Shown in pieces: positions 59,201-64,000 of a DNA stretch of 64,000 bases. The position numbers and the translations under genes are program-made. The notes beneath the pieces were generated by a model. That model searched no databases. It worked only from the letters and a program-made list of their open reading frames with translations, and had not been told where the DNA came from. Where the stretch lies: positions 7,128,899-7,192,898 of the forward strand of contig NC_135567.1 in the NCBI RefSeq assembly GCF_964340395.1. Direction: 5' to 3'. The DNA is from Glandiceps talaboti. Taxonomy: Eukaryota; Hemichordata; Enteropneusta; Spengelidae. Numbering within the stretch: the first letter of the stretch is position 1; every line of letters starts with the position of its first letter.

Positions 59201-59460
59201 CAACTTGTCCATTCCATTACCACCATGGCAATTTAAAATGCTGCACCCAAGAAACGGCATGGGGATACACAATACCCACACAAGCGTATTATTTCACAGA
59301 AGTGAGATAATTATGGCCATTTGCCTTTAAATCATTCATACCAATATTTTGGGGAGAACCAGATGAAATGGATATTGAACTCACATACATTTCAATTCTT
59401 GTCACTGAATACACATGGTGTACATTTTGTACATGGCTAAGGTGTATTCTGGCAATTCAC

Positions 59461-59676
59461 ATTAAAGGGGAACACAACTCCAGAAAATACAAACATTTCC
59501 ATAAAGTTTAGTTGCTAGGGAACCATTTCACGATTTTGTATCACCTGCATGACATTTAATTTCAGAAATACACCAAGTTTAAGTTGTGATCTATAAACAT
59601 AATTTTAATGTTTTTTCTATGGACCACTATATCTTCTGAGTAAACTAATTTAAATATTCATGAGTGAAAATAAATG
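59461..59676 (-). repeat. ~216-bp repeat, right copy of an inverted pair
   Basis: Starts TTAAAGGGGAACACAACTCC and is the reverse complement of 55,219-55,435. Confidence 0.85.
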
Positions 59677-60354
59677 AAAACAGAGAGTGATTTAGAGAGT
59701 CAAATTCCTCCCCAAAATCGGCAAAAACCCAATAAAATCTACTCCCTCTCTACCTAAATATTTCTGTATTGAGTTATAGGGCAAACATGTGAACCATGGA
59801 AAATGTTTTCTTAAAACCAGCCTGGCATTCTGTTTTTGACTCGATTCAGCCCACTGAGTTTGCCTTTCATTCAATCCAGTATTAAATAATTTACTGAAGT
59901 TACTTAATAGTCTGATACCTCTATATAATTATTGACATTTTTGTATCACCTGACTTGTGAAAGGGGACTATCATTCCCTGACCCCCCCCCCCCCCCCTTC
60001 ATAGTTTCATATAATAAATTTTCAAATTAAGTGGTACATCATGAATAATACCTATAGTTCAGAAGTTTGTATTCCAACAATGTGTGTAAGACCCAAAATC
60101 TATGGTCTTACCCAAAATCTATGGTCTTGCCCAAATGGGAGGTATTCAGTTTAAATCTGGTTAACTCAATACTTTCACTTACATGTTAATTATGATGGTA
60201 CATGTATATATTTAAACTGTGTCATAAATTGAAATATGAAAACAAATACACATATTTAATATGCATCTTGGTGAGAAATTATCAGTACTACATTGTTGAT
60301 GTGTAACTGTTATTATATGTGTAATAATACACCTCCTGCTCTCCGTTATTCCAG
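59677..60354. other. no gene recognised
   Basis: AT-rich; C tract at 59,981-59,998; short direct repeat ACCCAAAATCTATGGTCTT near 60,092 and 60,112. Confidence 0.4.
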
Positions 60355-60401
60355 AAAAATTACCTCTCGCAGCAAGATATGGAACGGTATTTGGCAAATA
60401 A
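60355..60401 (+). CDS. weak candidate terminal exon
   Basis: After a good acceptor (CACCTCCTGCTCTCCGTTAT then TCCAG, AG at 60,353-60,354) one frame reads KLPLAARYGTVFGK then TAA. It would need a preceding exon ending in phase 1, so it does not join the phase-2 exon at 50,508 directly. Too short to identify; the splice signal is the main support. Confidence 0.25.
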
Positions 60402-60820
60402 CATATACATATATGTGTAATAATACGCAGACAGTATGCAGATGAAAATATCCAAATTACAATTGCAAAAATAATTATCTTGTGTTGACCTTTGACCTAA
60501 TTATCATGTCTTATTATGTTCAGAGCTTCTCTGTTTATGTTCAAAACTTTCGCGTAAATTTTTTTCGGATGAATGATAGTCAATAAACTATTCTGTGACA
60601 CATGATTTTTACTTCTTCCAATTGAATTGGTCAGTTCAGGATTTTATGATATGTACAAATTTCAACAAAATGATTATATCTAATGAGTACTATTAGAATG
60701 AATAAATTAGTACTGAATATTACAATGTACTTGTTTACTGAAATTGTGTGTCATCTTGACCATGAATCATACTAATGTCTAACTTCTAGACATCATAGAA
60801 TGGATTTATTATTGAGAAGA
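60402..60820. other. no gene recognised
   Basis: AT-rich, nothing supported. Confidence 0.4.
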
Positions 60821-60867
60821 GTTTAGTTTAGTTTAGTTTAGTCTAGTTTAGTTTAGTTTAGTTTATT
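60820..60867. repeat. (TTTAG)n microsatellite
   Basis: About nine tandem TTTAG units with one C substitution. Confidence 0.95.
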
Positions 60868-61945
60868 TCAGTAAAACAACAAGATCGACAGTACAGATAT
60901 ACAAATAAAAACTGGTACAAATTGTCGAATTACTTGGATAACCCACAAAGTCAAAGACTTGTTTCCACTGGGGTCCATAAGAGAGCCGTCATTATTTAAG
61001 GATGGGGGGGGGGGGGTGTCGTATGATTTGGAAAATCCAAAACTTGAGTTACCAGAAATTCTGACTGAAAGAGTCAAATTTGGATGAAAGTGATGCTAAT
61101 GAGTAATAAAAATTATTGAAAGATACTCATAATGTCTTTTGTCTACTTTGAGATTTGGGACCCTGAAGTGATGGAAAAATGAGTTGAAGGGAAACACCAT
61201 ACCACTCGGTGAAATAATTGTATATTTGTGTGTGAGCTTTTGAGTTGTAGATGACCATGATGACTCAGCTGTGACCCTGTTATAAATGTATTCTTACATT
61301 TTTATAAGAATGAGATGACAGTAATATATCATCGTTTATTTTGTGTACTGTATAATATGCTGAAGAACAGTCATAAGATTTTAGATTTGTTTTCAACCTC
61401 AGCTTGGATTGGTTTCACAAGAATATGTAATCCGCCAGTACTAAAAATGATTAATCTTGACAGGTATATTTTGGCTAATAATAAGAAAAAATTGTGAAAA
61501 TATTGTATTGCTGCACATCTTCATGTTCATTGCAATGATAGATATATAATTTTTTGAAGATTTAAAGTTGCAACCTAAACAAAATGTTCATACCTAATTT
61601 CCATCATAATAATCCAGCCATCCTATGTTGGAAGTGTACAAGACAAGTATAGCAACATCTTAATCAAACTTTGAAGTGATGTGTCTACAAGGTTTTGTAC
61701 TTCTTTTTATTTTTTTAATCAATTTGGAACCAAGTCATACCAATGTAACAGGTTAACTTTCTCGGTTGTTTTATTGTAATTATATGCCAGCTACATTCAG
61801 TTTATATGGGTAGGTGATGAACAGTTGTCTTACAACATATTACATAATCAAGTCATAGACCAAACTGGCCCCACTACACACTTTATAACCAGATGAAATA
61901 GTACAGTAAACATTATAGCTAATTAACAATATACTGTTCTCAGCT
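60868..61945. other. no gene recognised
   Basis: AT-rich with a G tract at 61,004-61,017. No splice-bounded exon stands out. Confidence 0.4.
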
Positions 61946-62700
61946 AAAGGAGGACATATCTACACATTCTCAACAAAGTTAAACCCAATCTACTGGGTAA
62001 TTTCAAAGTTGAAGATTTTTGAGGAAAAAGCATACATTTCTTTTTACCTAGTTTGAAGATCACTAATGAGATCACCATGTGCTTGAGATTTCTGCACATG
62101 CAGATCCCTACATTCCCATGAAATTTAAGCTTTAATCTGCTGGATTTTTTTACAAGTGAAAAATTATTAACCAAAACACAACTTTTAGACTTTATTTGCA
62201 TATTACTCATAGTATCAACATGTTATGATTATTCCATAAAATAACACTTCTAAAAACATCTCATTGACGAAGAACTTTTTGAGAGATAAATTTTTTACCA
62301 AAATTCACATTTTTACACCTAATCACTGATGAGATCATTATGTGCTTAATATTTTGTTTCATCTATACATTCCTAAATGCAGCCCCATTAAATTTCACCC
62401 CAATCTGCTCAAAAGTTTTGGAATTAAAGACTTTTGGCCAAAAAGATTGTTAGCCCTAATTTGCATAATACTGATGGCATCATCATGTTGTGAACAATTC
62501 TTAATCTAAACACCTTTAAGAATGTTCCTACCAATTTTTAGACATATCTGCCTAGTAATTTTTAAGTTTTTTGACCAAAAAATTACATTTTTTACCCAAA
62601 TCAATGGATGTGATCATTTTGACTTGAACAATTTCCCAACTAGACACATAAGGTAATATACCCACCAAATGTCACTCCATCGGTTTTTGACTTTAAGTTG

Positions 62701-62747
<47 letters not shown>

Positions 62748-62821
62748 ACACACACAGACAGACAGACAGACAGACAGTGATGCCTATAGCACTATTGAAC
62801 CTTATCAGTTCAGTTGTGCTA
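61946..62821 (+). mobile_element. RepA element, copy 9 (left end lost)
   Basis: Only the right-hand modules (TTTTTTACCAAAATTCACAT; CCCTAATTTGCATAATACTG), (CA)n 62,704-62,756, (GACA)n, TGCCTATAGCACTATTGAAC and CAGTTGTGCTA at 62,821. Confidence 0.88.
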
Positions 62822-64000
62822 AAAATTCTAATGAGTGTTCTTTAGCACTTGAACAGATTGTTTTAAATTTCGATCAATCATTCTCTTTATTTCAGTTGGT
62901 CAAGAAGTAACAAAGAGTATTGAATTCAAAGGAAGACATAAATTTTTGGGAAGAGGTTGGCTCATATAGGATGTCAAAAGGAGAAGGCAAGATCTGTGGT
63001 GTCAGTATCATCAATGTGTATTAATCACGATGGAGAAACTACCTGTAGGTGTTTGTTAAATTAACCAAAACTTTGGATGAAAGACTTAATAAAAAGGACT
63101 ATAATAATAAATCACAACAGACACAATTGTTGAAAGGTTTGTCTCTGACAGAGTGTGATCTAAAAGTGTTGACTAGGACTACATGAAAGATATCGTATCC
63201 CTGTATTGACAGATAATACTAATACCTACATCCTAAGAACACAACACGTTGAATATACCATACTGGACTGTTCTAATTTAACTTGTTTCATCAGTGGGTT
63301 AGTCTAGTTCCTATACAGTATCTTTATGATTTATACCTTCACTTACAGTATAGTCAAGGCTCTGATGAAAGGTGTTAATTATGGCTCAACCCCATTGTGA
63401 GTAAATCATGAACAGCACATACCACTAGTAATAAAGGGGTGTCATCACTGCTCATTAAATATTAATTTGGTACTGTTTTTTACAAAATCCAATGTCCAAC
63501 CAGGACTCCACCGCAGGTATGTTTAAACTAAATCATGTGGGGGACGCAACAACATAATCATATTTATATGAATGCTGTATGAGGGAACACAGGAATGTGT
63601 GCTGATTAAGGGACTTTGACCAGACTGTGGTTAGGGTTAGAAACCATAGTTTGGCATCCAGACTATCACTGGGTTTGACTCCACAATTTTCCTTTCAATT
63701 AGTTTTGCTTTTTAATACTATATACAATGGAATCTAATTATTAATATCATCCATATCCAGTGTAAAATAACACCACTTTAATTGTAAGGTTAGCATGTGG
63801 TCCTTCTAACTGTAGTCCATTTGTAAACAATGCTGTCACAGCTAACAGTGTAATGAGATTGACCCAACTGTAATTATCAATAACTGTAAGTGAGATATCC
63901 ATGTCTTATTACATATGTGTTTAATAACTGGTGTTTCATGACAATTGAACTTTTTACTTCACACTGACAACAATATTTACAGACTTATTACATTTAGAGA
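62822..64000. other. no gene recognised; small dispersed repeats
   Basis: 63,672-63,740 matches 54,782-54,856. 63,300-63,340 (TAGTCTAGTTCCTATACAGT) resembles part of the Penelope-like element near 17,408. No gene. Confidence 0.45.

Noticed and set aside
60820-60867. Telomere-like TTTAG repeat
   Set aside because: Only ~9 units of TTTAG, not the TTAGGG or TTAGG telomere unit, and inside ordinary sequence. A microsatellite.
1-64000. tRNA, rRNA and snRNA genes
   Set aside because: I looked for tRNA A/B boxes and rRNA-like blocks by eye and found none; a covariance-model scan was not possible here.

Overview
This is eukaryotic DNA with no sign of bacterial gene organisation. It has short isolated open frames, intron-style splice signals, AT-rich intergenic sequence, and dense dispersed repeats ending in (CA)n, (GACA)n or (GTCC)n tracts. 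The transposon mix is CR1-like and L1/Tx1-like LINEs, a Penelope-like element, a THAP/P-like DNA element and many small terminal-inverted-repeat families. That points to a repeat-rich, probably marine invertebrate such as a hemichordate, cephalochordate or mollusc. The phylum is an inference and cannot be fixed from sequence alone.

Layout. 1-12.5 kb is the right edge of a satellite array: a 53-bp CpG-free monomer, roughly 235 copies, with length variants of 51 and 57 bp arranged in higher-order blocks. 12.5-16 kb holds two undetermined open frames, a 22-bp coding-frame minisatellite and the 3' end of a dead CR1-type LINE. 16-18.4 kb carries a small TIR element and a degenerate Penelope-like element between direct repeats. 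18.5-19.0 kb is a CpG-rich island that looks like a promoter plus first coding exon on the + strand. 20-24.5 kb is mostly RepA and RepD repeats with one possible terminal exon. 24.5-25.8 kb is RepB, next to a clean one-ankyrin-repeat exon on the - strand (25,915-26,013), the best-supported host exon here. 27.7-32.3 kb is a dead, nearly full-length CR1-group LINE with a PHD-finger ORF1. 32.5-50 kb is nested repeats: RepA, RepE, an L1/Tx1-like fragment, a CpG-rich insert with a long hairpin, an inverted second copy of RepB, and a 5'-truncated LINE inside an inverted RepA. 50.5 kb has a candidate internal exon. 52.6-54.7 kb looks like the remains of a P-like element: 56-bp inverted repeats, a THAP-domain start and a perfect 67-bp palindrome on top of that start, with RepA inserted inside. 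55-64 kb is low-complexity and repeat sequence with one weak terminal-exon candidate.

Function. Almost everything is mobile-element debris. The host signal is a handful of exons: an ankyrin exon (-), a first exon at 18.6 kb, and candidates at 24.3, 50.5 and 60.4 kb (+). No complete host gene, rRNA, tRNA, CRISPR array or bacterial operon was found. I saw no convincing new protein system. The most notable structures are the higher-order satellite, the palindromic duplication of the THAP start, and the RepA/RepB families built from ~150-bp internal tandem units between short inverted ends.
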